Source of the DNA: Phalacrocorax aristotelis
Lineage: Eukaryota; Chordata; Aves; Suliformes; Phalacrocoracidae
Reading direction: 5' to 3'
DNA: 64,000 bases
Assembly: GCF_949628215.1 (NCBI RefSeq)
Contig: NC_134297.1
Span: forward strand, 62,001-126,000
The notes under the pieces were generated by a model. It searched no databases, was not told where the DNA came from, and saw nothing but the letters and a program-made list of their open reading frames with translations. This document shows, in pieces, positions 11,401 to 32,600 of this stretch. The position numbers were made by a program, and so were the translations under genes. How positions within the stretch are numbered: the first letter of the stretch is position 1; the number at the start of each line of letters is the position of its first letter.

Positions 11401-12605
11401 CTGCACCAGAGGAAAGAGGGCCATGGCTCTGAGACAAGTCTACATATCAAGTGCTGTAACTACTAATGGAGACTCTTATGGAAACCAGTCTTTAGTGTTC
11501 TGCTAGAGCATAGGGCTTTTCTTATGGCTCCTGCAAAGGACGACAGGCTACTCTTTCCTTCTGGAGCTATGATGCTGCACCTAATCAGCCCAGATTTTAA
11601 GTTGGTTTCATTTTAAATACAGGTATTTACAGTGTGGGTGAACTGCAGATGCATATCAACTCCTCCAATTCAAAAGAAAAAAAAAAAAAGTTGAAGAAAA
11701 AGTAGTATTACCAATACGTTTCACCTCCCAGCCCTGGGCTTGAGTACTTGGGGAGGAGGAGAGGGGGGAGAGAGGGGAACTTTGACCTGAAACCAAAAAC
11801 GGCTGCTGATTCCTTGGGCTGTGTCGGAAAGGTGATATTCTGAATGGTCTCATAGCATAAGGCACTTTGCACGAATAAGTAACAAGCTCTTTAGCTTAAA
11901 AACAGATGAGTAACCAGGGAGAAGTTGAAATGCACTCAGTCGACGGTTGAAGAATTTGAAATAGCAGACAAGCTCGTGTTCGTCAAGATTCTTCTCTTTT
12001 CAGGGTTTCTCTTCTTCCCTTGCTGCCCCTCCCACCCAAAGGAAAAAAATTTAAAACCAGCAGTTAGTGCAACTAATGTTCAATCAGCACACAGTGCAAA
12101 CAAGTGGAAAAACAAAAAGACATTCCTCCTTTTATCTTCTTTCTTCTTTGCTGCCAAATTTAAAAAGAAAAAAAGGCCGAGCTCTTTAGTCTTCATAGTT
12201 CCGAAATGAAAAGACGAAGAAAAACCCACAAAGAGAAGGGTATCCCCAAAGAAACGATGTGTCACAGATCTGGATCAAAGGGCCTCACCTTCTGGCATGT
12301 GTAATCAAAGCCTAAAAAAACAAACCAAAACACACAACCACAACACCCACAGTTAAATCAATCCTGTGCAAAATCAGACCGTAAGTAATCAATCACACTG
12401 AGCATGCAGCAGCTCTGGAAAAGCAGAGGGCATTTGCAACAGCTCAACCTCAACCAGGGCTTCACAGAAAGAGACGCTGCTAACGCCCTACGACTACCTC
12501 CCGGTCTCCTGTCCTTCAGGAAGCGGCAAACCGTTCTCAGGCAAGGTCACGGCATTCCCCCGAGGAAGCCACCCAAGTGCCTTTTCCAAGTTCATCGCCT
12601 GTCTT

Positions 12606-12615
12606 TTTATTTATT
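12606..12615 (-). terminator. DDX6: Proximal DDX6 poly(A) signal pair (AATAAATAAA)
   Basis: Two overlapping AATAAA hexamers on the minus strand lie about 1 kb downstream of the DDX6 stop codon. They are good candidates for a short-3'-UTR isoform. A third hexamer is at 9947-9952. Confidence 0.45.
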
Positions 12616-13598
12616 TATAAGACATGGAGAAAGCTCAGCCAGCAAAGCAGAGGCTGCAAGTCAGCTCGGTGCGACTGGCTAGGGCCGCCCTTGGATGATT
12701 TTGAAGAAGGCAGATTTCACTTTAACGCTACCTAGCGTTCTGCTTCTGTGGCCGCTTCGGGATTTTTGTCACCCGAGAAGAATTCTGGCAGCTTCGCTGG
12801 GATTCTCCTCCTAATCCATGATCTCCGAGAAGAGTACACAAAAGAATTATTTCCCACCCAAACTGTACCGTGCCTGCCCTCGCACGAACTAAGACCAGAT
12901 CGAACACCATCCTGCAGCTATTCTGCCCGACTGCAACGCAGGGCGAGTAGCCTTCTTACGAAAGGGCTCAACATGGCAGTTTTTCCTCAGCCGGTGATCA
13001 GAAAGGGCATACTTGGGAGCCTCCGACAGTGAAGCCTCATCTTCTTGCAAAGTTAACGATGACCTCGAGTGGCAGCAAATACGAACTACAGCTTTGCTAC
13101 CTACTTTGTTTACTTGCAAGAGTTATGTGAACCGAAGGATGCAAAAGATGCAGCACCTTCAGCTTGAACCTCTCCCTTCTAACTGGTGAGGCGCTTAGGC
13201 TCCTCTGTTGTGCTGTTCTCAAAGCTGTCCATTTTCCCTCCTCACCTTTTTGAGGACCACCTTCCTCTCTGCCCCTCAAAATTTCTCATTTTAGCTGAGC
13301 AATAGAGAAAGAATTCCTCAGGCTACCAGTAGCCAGCCCAGCCTCCCCAAACACTATTCCCCACTCTCCCTCGTCCCCCATTTTTGGTCTCCTCAGCATA
13401 TCGTCCGGATTTCAATTAAAACAACTAAAAATTACTGATCCTCCCCTCCCAGCTTCAGAATTCCTTGCACTGACAGTCTATTTCAAACCCTTGTTTCCAC
13501 ATTCACAGCCTCTTCCCCTGCGGTAACATTCGCACATCAGCTCCGCTTTCATCCAACGCAACTTCTCTATTCAGGAAGGCACGTACATACGCACACGT

Positions 13599-23578
<9,980 letters not shown>

Positions 23579-25874
23579 CTGTAATAACAGTTTATTAGAC
23601 TCTCCAAAACGAAGAGATAAATAAGTCTTGCTCAATATATGAGTCCTTTATTGCAATGCAGGCAAGCACCTGTAAGTCACTCAAAAGTAAAGTAGTAACT
23701 TGCTCTGATGCACTGTGGATCAACTTTTTTTTAAAAAAAGCCCTCTAACAAAGTTGAGTTGTATCAGAATTCACTTGCTTCAATCTGAAAGAGAAGCAGA
23801 TGACAGCAATTAGCATAGGGATTTTTGTCCACGTAAATCACATCAATTTACCTTTGTCTTTTAAGAATCGCTCCTTCCCAGGCAGCGTGCAACAACAGTT
23901 CTTGCTTTTGTTTTCTCCGTGATAATTACCAAGACAGGCGTCAAACTTTCTTCCCCATTCTGTAACGCTGCTCCCACCACCCTCAGTCATCAAAGATAAT
24001 CTTCTGAACAGCTGTACTTCCAGCAGGATCCCAGTGAGTAACCGCTTGAAAAATACTACCTGCCCCCCCATAAAGCAAGCATGAATTATCTCGACTGCGT
24101 TGCTGGTTCTGGGACACGGCAAAGCAGCCCTAGAACACTGAGCAACAACGTTACGCGCAGGTTTGTGACAGGAAGCAACACCACAATATCAAGCGGACGT
24201 TCCAGTTAAAAGCGATGAAACCCATAAGCTAGTCTGAACGCCCTTTTCCCTTTGAAAGGAAAATATAAATTATGTTCTGTTAAAAAAAAAAACCAAAACA
24301 ACCAACCAAAAAAAACCCTGAAAAAAACACACAAACCCCACCCCAACAAACAGCTTACCCTCCCCCAACCCAAAAAGATAGCTGAACCATCTTACTCAAA
24401 CTTTTAAATTGGATATTGATTTAACACCCTTTGGAAGAGCAAAACTAATGATATCATCAAGCTGAACTGACAGTAGCTTCCTGTTTGTTAAGCCTAAGTG
24501 ATGGAGCCTAAACTGAAGCAGTGAGTAACATATATTTATGCTAGATTTCCAGCTTCCTGCTTGTGTGTTCCGCATGACATTACCTTCCAGCTGTCAGTAA
24601 CAACTCAAATTGTGCTCAAAAGATAACATTTGGCACACGTGACTTAAGAACAACACCCTATTTAGCAGAAAGGTTGGCAAAACTCTAAAGACTTAATACA
24701 AAGTCTGCACATTACATAAAGTAAGCAGTGGACCAGAGCTGAAAAACCCCTTATGAGGACACTGGGGAGCCCCGGCAATCCTAGCCCGAAACCTTTTGGA
24801 AGCAACAGAAAGTAGGCTTGCCTGTACTTATCACACTGTGGCTGCATCCTGCGAAAACACAAAGGAAAAAACAGCAGACTACTGCTCCCTAACTTCAGCA
24901 TCCACGAACAAACACACGTTTCCCCAGTGAATAAAAGGCACATTCGAGAGCATTTCAAGAGGATGGAAGAGGAATTCAGGCTCTTCCCAGGCTTCCCAGC
25001 TGCTTCCTGGCGTGCCGATTCCAGCTTCGCAACAAAACTTTAAAGTCTGCAGAACTAGGACTTTTTTTTTTTTTTTCTCTGCTATTTATCTTCCTGACTG
25101 GAAGCGCTGTTTCAAGGCACCTTCGAAGAGAGATTGCTCCTGCCCATTAACTTTGTAAAAGCCGGACGAGTCGCAAAAGTAACCAGGGCCGCCTGAAAGA
25201 CGCGGATAGTAACGCCGAGGGGCCCCCCGATATTGCGGGGGGTGGAACCCCGCGGTGCCTCAGCCTCCCTCGCTCCCAACCGCCCTTTAAAAGGGCGGAG
25301 ATTAAAGGAGGCCGCACAGCCTCCCCGAGCCCCGCAAACCTCCCAAACGAGAAGCGCCACCATTTCGCAAACCGGCGGTCCGCCGGGAAAAGGGCCCCCC
25401 GCGCCGGCACTCTCCCCTCGGTGCGCCGACGGGGCAGGGCAGCCCCCGCCAGACCGGCCCGGCCCGGCCCCCGCCGGCAGCAGCGCCCCCCCCCCCCCCG
25501 GCCCCCGCCGCGCCTCCGCGGGGCCGGCCCGGCACAAAGGAGCCCCACCGCCCGCCCGCGAGAGCCCCCGCCGCGCCCATTGTTCCCGGCGAGGCCGGGC
25601 CGCACTGCGGCGTCACCCCCGCCGCGGCGGAGAGCGGGACGGCCCCGGGGCCCGGCGGCGGGGTCCGGCGCCGCCCGCCAAAGGCAGCTGCGCCACAGCG
25701 GGGCACCTCCCGCCCGCCCGCCAACAATGGAGCGGCCCCCGCCCGCCGCCCCGGCCGCCGGCCAGCGCCGCCACCGCTCCACCCCGCGCCCCGGCCCCAG
25801 CGCTCCCGCCCCACCGCCGGCCCCGCACAGGCCCCGCCGCTCCCCGGCGCGCCGCAGGCCGCCGAGCTCGGCCG

Positions 25875-25905
<31 letters not shown>

Positions 25906-25910
25906 GCGGC
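25875..25910 (+). repeat. (GGC)n trinucleotide repeat, once interrupted
   Basis: About eleven GGC units with a single GCA interruption in the DDX6 CpG island, probably in the start of intron 1. Such tracts are length-variable in vertebrate promoters. A C run follows immediately. Confidence 0.8.
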
Positions 25911-25978
25911 CCCCCCACCCCGTTCCCCTTTCTTCCCCGCGGGCCCTCGCCCGCCCCGTCACCCCGGCCCGTCCTCAC

Positions 25979-26075
25979 CGCCACCAGCCGCGCTCCTGCC
26001 TCGCCCAGGTATAAAATCCTCTCGCTCCCCCTTGGTGCCTTGTTATGGCGACTCGACGCTCCAAGATGGCGGCTT
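25979..26075 (-). other. DDX6: Candidate DDX6 non-coding exon 1
   Basis: On the minus strand a GC-rich stretch beginning at a YY1-like motif runs to a good donor, GGCG|GTGAGG (donor at 25978). It sits in the CpG island upstream of the first coding exon, which needs a separate 5' exon because that exon starts at an acceptor. Start and donor are predictions. Confidence 0.4.
26063..26073 (+). promoter_or_regulatory. YY1 motif in the DDX6 promoter
   Basis: AAGATGGCGGC is an exact YY1 consensus (AANATGGCGGC). It lies at the likely start of DDX6 exon 1, in the plus orientation, opposite to transcription. Occupancy is inferred. Confidence 0.5.
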
Positions 26076-26480
26076 CCTCCTTCCTCCCGTGCGCCCTCCC
26101 CCTCCCGGCAGGGCAGGCCGGCCACGCCCCCGACGCACGCACGCACGCACGCCGCGCCGCGCCCGGCCCCGCGCTGCCTCCGCCGCGTGACCGCGTCCGC
26201 CGCGCGGCGGGACGGGGAGGGGCGTGGTGCTTCCGGCGCGCGCGCGCTAGCCCTGGCGGGGGGCGAGCGGCGTCCTTCCGCATCCCTGAGCTCGTAACGG
26301 AGCCGAGGAAAACATCCCCCCTTCCGAGAAACCGCCTGGAGAGCTGAGGCGGCTCCGCCCCGCGGGGGTGCGAGCCCCGCTAGCCCGAGCGGGAGAAGAA
26401 AAGCCTGAGTCCCGCAGCACGCGGGGGCCGCAACCACCGCGCGCGGCGGCTCGGGAGTCGTTACTGCCTCCCTAGACAGC

Positions 26481-29400
26481 TGTTACTACCCACGAGCGCA
26501 GCCCTAAATCCTAGCCTGAAGGTGCTGTAGTTCCAACCCTGTTTTGCAAACGGATCTGTGTTCCAACATTTCCCCAGAAGGCAGGGAGGCCTGTGCGTTT
26601 CCCCTCCCGCTGCTGTTGTTTATTAGGTCCTCAGAGATACCGCTGTCCTGGTACCGTCGCTCACCCCTGCCCTCCACGTCAGCCAGGCGAGCACGACGCA
26701 TCCTTCATTTCCCCCTTCCCTTCGCTGCCAGACAAGCTGCTGCCCTGCTGCGGGGCGGCCGCTGGGCCCCGCGCCGTGGTGGCCACGCCGCCGTCCCCAG
26801 GGGCAGAGCGGTCGCCCCCGCCACGGAGCTCCCTTGTAAGCCCTCTCCCACCCAATGCACCCCTCTCTTTAATGCTCCTGCACCAAGCACAGCAAGAGAA
26901 AAGGGAACCTGAAAAGACAGGCGTTGCGTCTTCAAACGCCAAGGGAGCAGAAAAGCTGCATCCCACCTGGCTTCTTGCTGTGCCAGCTCGTCGTGCTGCG
27001 TGTTGGCCAACAGGCACAGCCGCTACAGCCAGAGAAGCCTCGGCTCCCCCATTCCCGGCGTCAGAGGCAGGCGCTGGGTACGACTTTCGTTCTCTGATGC
27101 CTGCTGTTGCGGCTCTGGCCCCGCGTTTCATCTCGGCCCGTCGCAGGGCTAGGCATCGCGCTTTGCAATGAGACGCACGGGGAGCTAGCACTCCCTAACC
27201 TCAAAAGAACAAACGACAACAGAAATTAGCAGATGAGTAAATACGACTAAGGTCTGTAGGCAGCATACGCTCCGCAAAGCTTTAGTTACGGCAGCAGCAA
27301 AGATGACAAATGGAAAACGTTAGAGGTGATAAGATTCAGGAGCCAGAAGCGATCTGCCTTTTCTCGAGCAGAGCTCAGAGAGTCAGTGTGGTGTCAACCT
27401 GGTCACTAGGTGTGTGTGTTAGTCACACAGAGAGCAGCCTCGCACACAAGCAGCGCATTTTATCATCCTTATGTAAAGCTGCATAACTTCCGATTAGCAC
27501 AATACCTTATACAAGGTAACAAAAGTTTTTGTTCCTGACAGCACGAGAACAGTTCTCCAGTGGGAGTGTGTGCTTGTGGTGGGAAATCAGAGTTCAGCCA
27601 GGAATTCCCACCTACAGCCACGAAAATATTCCTCGAATATTTGTCACTGAATTTTGCGACAATCTTCTTCTGTAGTCAGTTCCTTACCTGCCTGTGAAGT
27701 GACGTTATTTTTCATTTAAATCTATTTTCTCCCCATTTTTTTTTCTCCCATGCTCTTCTCTCTCACTATCACCTTCCCCACGTTCCACGTGACAGTCACA
27801 CATGGATCCCATAGGTCACGTCTGTACTGTAGGAGTAATTTCCTCGGCATAGGGTGTGTTTGCAAGTGAAATCATTTGCATCTGTTGCTTTGGAACGGGC
27901 TCCCCCAACCCCTGCCATTCCCATGCCGTGTCTGAGGGCCAGGCTCACAGCCTGGGAGGCGTTTCCAGCCTACAGTTCCCCATGGCTGCACCCTGCAGAC
28001 TGTCCCTCCAACCCGAGAGGTTCTGCAGCATCACCGCCACCGAGGAACTCGCGGTACCTTGCTTTGCACGGTACTTCTGCTTTGCTCATGGGGTAGTTGG
28101 GGCTGGGGGGGGGGGAGGTGGCATTTGTTGAAGGTCACAAGCTGGCTCAGACAGAGCCAGTCCCAAAGACGCCCTGCCGTGGAGAGCAGCACCCTCGTTG
28201 CTAGCCCTTAAAGGAAGTCCCTGATGCCGAGTGCTCCACCCTCCAGTTCTAGCTGAGTGAAAAACATCCTTCCTAACTTCTTTGTCTCCTGGGCACAGCA
28301 ATACCTCACTTCTTGCCTCGTGCCACGGCCCCAGCAGCGCAGGGCCTCGGGACAGCCGAGCCGTACCGGACAGGGCTCGCTCGGTCCGTACTCCCGCCAT
28401 GAGCCGGGGGACGCGAGGCACAGCACGAGCTCCCCATGCCCTCCCTCCGGCTTCGCTGCTCTCTGTCCTCTCACTTTTGGGAGAAGGGGTGCCCAGAGGC
28501 TGGTGCATCGGGTGGGCATGCGCAGGTGCGCACAGCCGTCCTCAGGGCAGGGGAGGGCGGCCACATCCTAGGGGCAGCGGGTTCCCTGTCAGTCGGGATC
28601 ACCAGAATAATGCCGTCTCCTTCTTCACCAGCCCAGGTCTCATCAGACTCCTTGCTGGTACGGAGGCTTTGGTGCTGCTGTGCCCAGACCAGAGGAAGAT
28701 GGGCACGGCGCTTGTCAAACTGCCTCAGCTCCTCACAGAGGGAAAGTTTGGTGCCAACATGCCAGCCGTGGTGGCCCCCGTCTTGCTGACCCAGCCTGGG
28801 GTTTTCACACCATGAATCTGCTGCTGCGACATTACTGGGACAAAATGCCGATTTCCCTGAGCAGAGAAAAACTTGATTTCCCATCTTTATTACGGCCAAG
28901 ACGAGCACTGCAGGAAGGTGTCTAATCACTGTGTGTTGGACAGCAGACCAGCCTCTGCTAGCTAGTGCCCTTCCCTAGGCGTGCAGAGAGGCCACTGAGG
29001 CTGTGACTTCCCGTGCAAGCCACTGCACGCCCCCCGCCGAGCCAAGGTGAGGGGCGAAGCAGCAGGAGAAGGAGCAGAAGACGTCCACATGTCACTGCTG
29101 TTAAAACAGCGAGGACGACCCCCGAGGCAGAGGGCAACGGTCGTGCAGACTGGACACACGCGTTTCATCTCAGGTGTCTTCAAAGTCTTGCACAGCTCCA
29201 GAGAGCTGCCTGGATCAGGGGAGATTTCTAGTAAGGAGGTCCCTTAGTGCAGAGCTTTCCAAACCGTTTCGGACCGCCTGGGACGAGGCCAGCCATGGGC
29301 AAGAGCCCTGGAGGTTTCCAGGGAAGACCTATAGACATTCTGGATCTTCTCTGGTACAGACCAAAGGAACGCAGATTCTTCAGACTGTACTTGAAAAATC

Positions 29401-29500
29401 AACTTACAGCACTAAAAAAAAAAAAAAAAAAAAAGAAAAAAAAAAGATGATAAAGCTAGATGCTAATCTCTAACTCAGGTCACTCTACGCCTGTACGCCT
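26481..29500. other. Intergenic region between DDX6 and CXCR5
   Basis: No conserved exon, RNA gene or named repeat is visible. Open frames of up to about 190 codons in the GC-rich left part overlap each other on both strands and show no recognisable domain. An A-rich stretch occurs at 29414-29445. CXCR5 regulatory DNA is expected toward the right end. Confidence 0.55.
29414..29445 (+). repeat. Poly(A) tract
   Basis: Twenty-one A residues, one G, then ten A residues, about 190 bp upstream of the CXCR5 start codon. No SINE or LINE body is recognisable next to it, so it may be a simple repeat. Confidence 0.8.
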
Positions 29501-29507
29501 GGAGCTC

Positions 29508-29522
29508 ATTTGCCTTGCAAAT
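29508..29522. promoter_or_regulatory. Octamer-like palindrome upstream of CXCR5
   Basis: ATTTGC-CTT-GCAAAT is a perfect inverted repeat of the octamer core, 114 bp upstream of the CXCR5 ATG. Human CXCR5 (BLR1) expression in B cells is reported to depend on Oct-2 and Bob1, so a POU-factor site here would fit. The arrangement is not a canonical octamer, so this is a candidate only. Confidence 0.35.
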
Positions 29523-29636
29523 ACTTTATTGTTACATGCTGAGTCCCTCCCTACTCGCTTAAATTACTAACTCCACCCCAAAAGAAGAACTTTTGCTGAA
29601 ACTGCTGGAGGAAAGACGGATCTTGCCCCTGAAACC

Positions 29637-32600
29637 ATGGGGCCTGTCAGCTACTCATCAGAGACCTATGACTTGGTGAGTCGGGCCTGGCTTTGCTTGT
29701 TTGAGGGGATAACAGGGAGAGCAGGGAGAGCTGGGGTGAACTGAGAGACCTCTGCTTTCTAGCTGTCCATCTTCTCACCCTCCTGGTGGCAGAGGGAGAG
29801 CTTGAGCGATTTCTTACGATGGCACCATCAGCCCTCGCATCCCTTCAGTCCAGACTTGCCTGATGAGGGGCTGCGCGCGACAGCGCTGCGCTTGCAGAGG
29901 GCCAGCGAAACGGGGCCACGGCCGTTGTGATCCAGGGTTGCCACGCATTCCCTTGGGGACAGGTGCCTAACTCCTGGGACCTCGCGCACCAGCGCTCCGG
30001 TGAGCGCCGAGCCCAAGTGCCGTCCTTGCGTGGGGACCGAGACCACGGTCGGTGCCGAAGGGCCGGCAGCTCGCTGGCAGAGCCGGGCTGGTGCAGCGCC
30101 GTCCCATGCTGCCGGCCTGCCTGGGTCTCTGCTCCCTGCTGCCCTGCTCTCTGCGCAAGCATTGACAGTGTGGGCGTGAAACACTCGTCCCGAGTCGGGT
30201 GCCTTTTGCACCAGCCTTCGTGGCATAAATGACTGTGCACACAGCATGCAAAGCCCTGGAAATCTTGTCAAGTGTCTTCACATAACAGGAATACCCAAGC
30301 GAACCCACTGCCGTCTCAGTGTGTGAAAACCCTTGCTACGGCTACACACGCTCCTACCCCGCTCGCCTTCTCCCCAAAGAGGCTGCCGTAGACTCTGCTG
30401 AAAGGGGAATAGGCAGTAGATTTACAAGAGGGGAATTTTAAAGAGGGGAAGATAAACTGCAAGTACTTCTTCTAATAGGGAGCGATGACACTGTGTGTTC
30501 TGCCCCATAGTTCTCTCCCCTGCGTTTGCAAGCGAAAGACAGCAGCTGCACCTTTTAGAGTATGTTGTGCTATCCACGGGGAAGTCCGCTGCAGCGCTAT
30601 CATTAGCCTGGTTTTCAAAAGTTGCAGCTCAGAATGTATTTATTGATAGAGTAGCTCTCTGCAGCGGACCTGAGTTTTCGTTTACTTCCTCCAAAGAGAG
30701 TAACACTGGCTTTAATTTTCACCGATTCTTCCCTCCCTCCTTTGTCATGTACACCAGGGAAGAGAGGGGAGATGTGGGGGGCAAGCCCTACCCTCCTTTT
30801 TTTTTCTGATCCATCCAGTATAAAAATCCTTTGCGAATGGTGGTCGCTTCCTTTAGAACTTTTTTGCAGAAGGCGCTTCTCTCCCGAGCCCCTGTTGAAG
30901 CTCAGTGGCAGCGCTAAGGCACGCTGAGAGGTTAAAACCACTCTTAAACCTTTTTCATCCCCATGCTGGCTTGTTCCTCCAGCTGAACTCGCCATCAGAA
31001 ATCTGTCCCACCACCAGAAAACCAGCAAAGTTGAAGCGTGCCGGCCGCCTGCCTGCAGCATGTCGTGCACTATAAGCAAGAGGCTGCTTGTGGCAAAACG
31101 GCATCATTTTTAACGGAGGCGGATTAGGCAGCACCGTATACAATATGTTCCAGTACCTTAGCTTATCCTTTTTACCTCTGTCGTGAATTATTTTAAGTCA
31201 TGAAGGAGATCCCATGGGGGAGGGTGGGATCCCAGCTAACTTTGGACCTGAGCACGAACATCCAGGAGCCACAGCAAGAACAGTTTTACACCTTTTCGCA
31301 GACTTCCCATGGTTGGGAGTTTGTGACGCGCGTTTCCCACCTCTGCCTCCTGGGAACTCCGCAGGTTTGGCTCCCTCGCTGGAACAGGCCACGCATCTCA
31401 CGTGAGCCACACCACATTTGCTTTGGTGGTGCCGCACGTTGCCTTATTTCTGCTCGGCGCTTGTAGCGGCGACCTACCCACAGAGATTTGCAAAAAAGGC
31501 CTCAGCGGTGTCCTGTCAAAGCGGCGGCACAAACCTTGCCCTGTGCGCTCACCAGAGAGGACCGCGTGGCCGATTGAGCAAGTGTGGAAGGAAACACAAC
31601 GAGAACATTTGCACCGAAAGGATATTTATCTTGGTATCGCCCAACGGGTGCAGCGAGGGCTTCACCTAAACTTTGATACTGTATGGGACCACTTGTCTCC
31701 GTAACCTTGTGCAAAAGTCACGTGCCCAAAATGATAACCCTGTTTCTCCGTAGCAAGAAAGCTTTGCCCGCTTAACCTTCCTCAGCGGCAGACTAGAGAA
31801 ACAAAAACAGAGTTGCAGGAAGACGGCTGAGACCTCTGCCAGGTCCCCTGAGGTGCTGCGGGACGGTTTTCATTGTAATGGGACCGAGGTAACTGGAGAG
31901 CCATGGGGGCACCCGCGCTACAGTGACGGAGCTTTTCCACAGGCTTTGCTCTTATTCATGGGTTTCCCTAGTTCAGCACCAGGAGAGGGGATGAGCAGAA
32001 GCTCCGTCAGTCTCTTGCACTGATGTGGGCAATTTCAGTTTTAAGGCTTTGGGAATGAAAGGTGCCTCTCCCGGCCCGGGCATGGGCATGGGCTAGAAGG
32101 GAATGACTCGCCTGGATAATCCCTAGTAGTGCGCACACTCTCTGCAGCCAAATGTTTTGATCGCTGGCAGTTGTGGGGAACTGAGAAAAGCAGCTGACAC
32201 GCAGAGACCGGAATAACTCTGCGATGTGGTTTAGAGGGGAAAAGGGATCCCTGAAAGAAAAGCACAGAGGAAGGGGCTCCCGAGGCGTGCACTTGACTGC
32301 TCAGTTTCAGAAAAAAGGCGCTACTTCATCACACTCCCCCCCCCTCCCCCAAATCTGCCTGCAGTGGTATCGCAGGAGACCCGCACAAAGGTCCCCCTGC
32401 ACGTGCACTGTAGACTTCTCCTGTCCCAGATCAGGCAGCCACCCGCCTCCAGTCATAGAGATGGGAATTGCAGCAGAGTCCCCAAAAGCCTCAGCTTGTC
32501 ACATTCAGTGCATCTCCCCGAGCTCTGGTCCCTGCCTTTCCTGTTTCAGCCCGGACTCTGACCTTTCGTCCTCTTTTATTTGTCTCCAACTCATCTCTGT

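Larger units (their letters stand above)
7980..13598 (-). other. DDX6: DDX6 3' UTR (about 5.6 kb)
   Basis: From the stop codon to the distal poly(A) signal no conserved coding segment is found and base composition is AT-richer with A/T runs, as in long vertebrate 3' UTRs. Mammalian DDX6 also has a multi-kilobase 3' UTR with alternative ends. Sub-features seen are candidate poly(A) signals at 12606-12615, 9947-9952 and 7999-8004 and a G-rich (mRNA sense) tract at 8439-8465. The extent is inferred; some of it could be intergenic if the proximal site is the main one. Confidence 0.65.
25150..26480. promoter_or_regulatory. CpG island / DDX6 promoter
   Basis: About 1.3 kb of extremely GC-rich, CpG-dense DNA lies between the DDX6 coding exons and CXCR5. 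It contains a perfect YY1 site, a GGC trinucleotide run and C- and G-runs, and has no obvious TATA box. Only DDX6 points left from it; a divergent non-coding transcript to the right is possible but unseen. Confidence 0.8.

Noticed and set aside
24280-24330. A-rich stretch with CCAAAA motifs in the DDX6 5' intron as a possible SINE tail
   Set aside because: No SINE body is recognisable on either side; similar A-rich stretches at 9530-9620 also look like simple repeats.
25233-26437. Open frames of 270-354 codons on both strands of the DDX6 CpG island
   Set aside because: Arg/Pro/Ala-rich translations of CpG-island DNA; overlapping on both strands and without homology.
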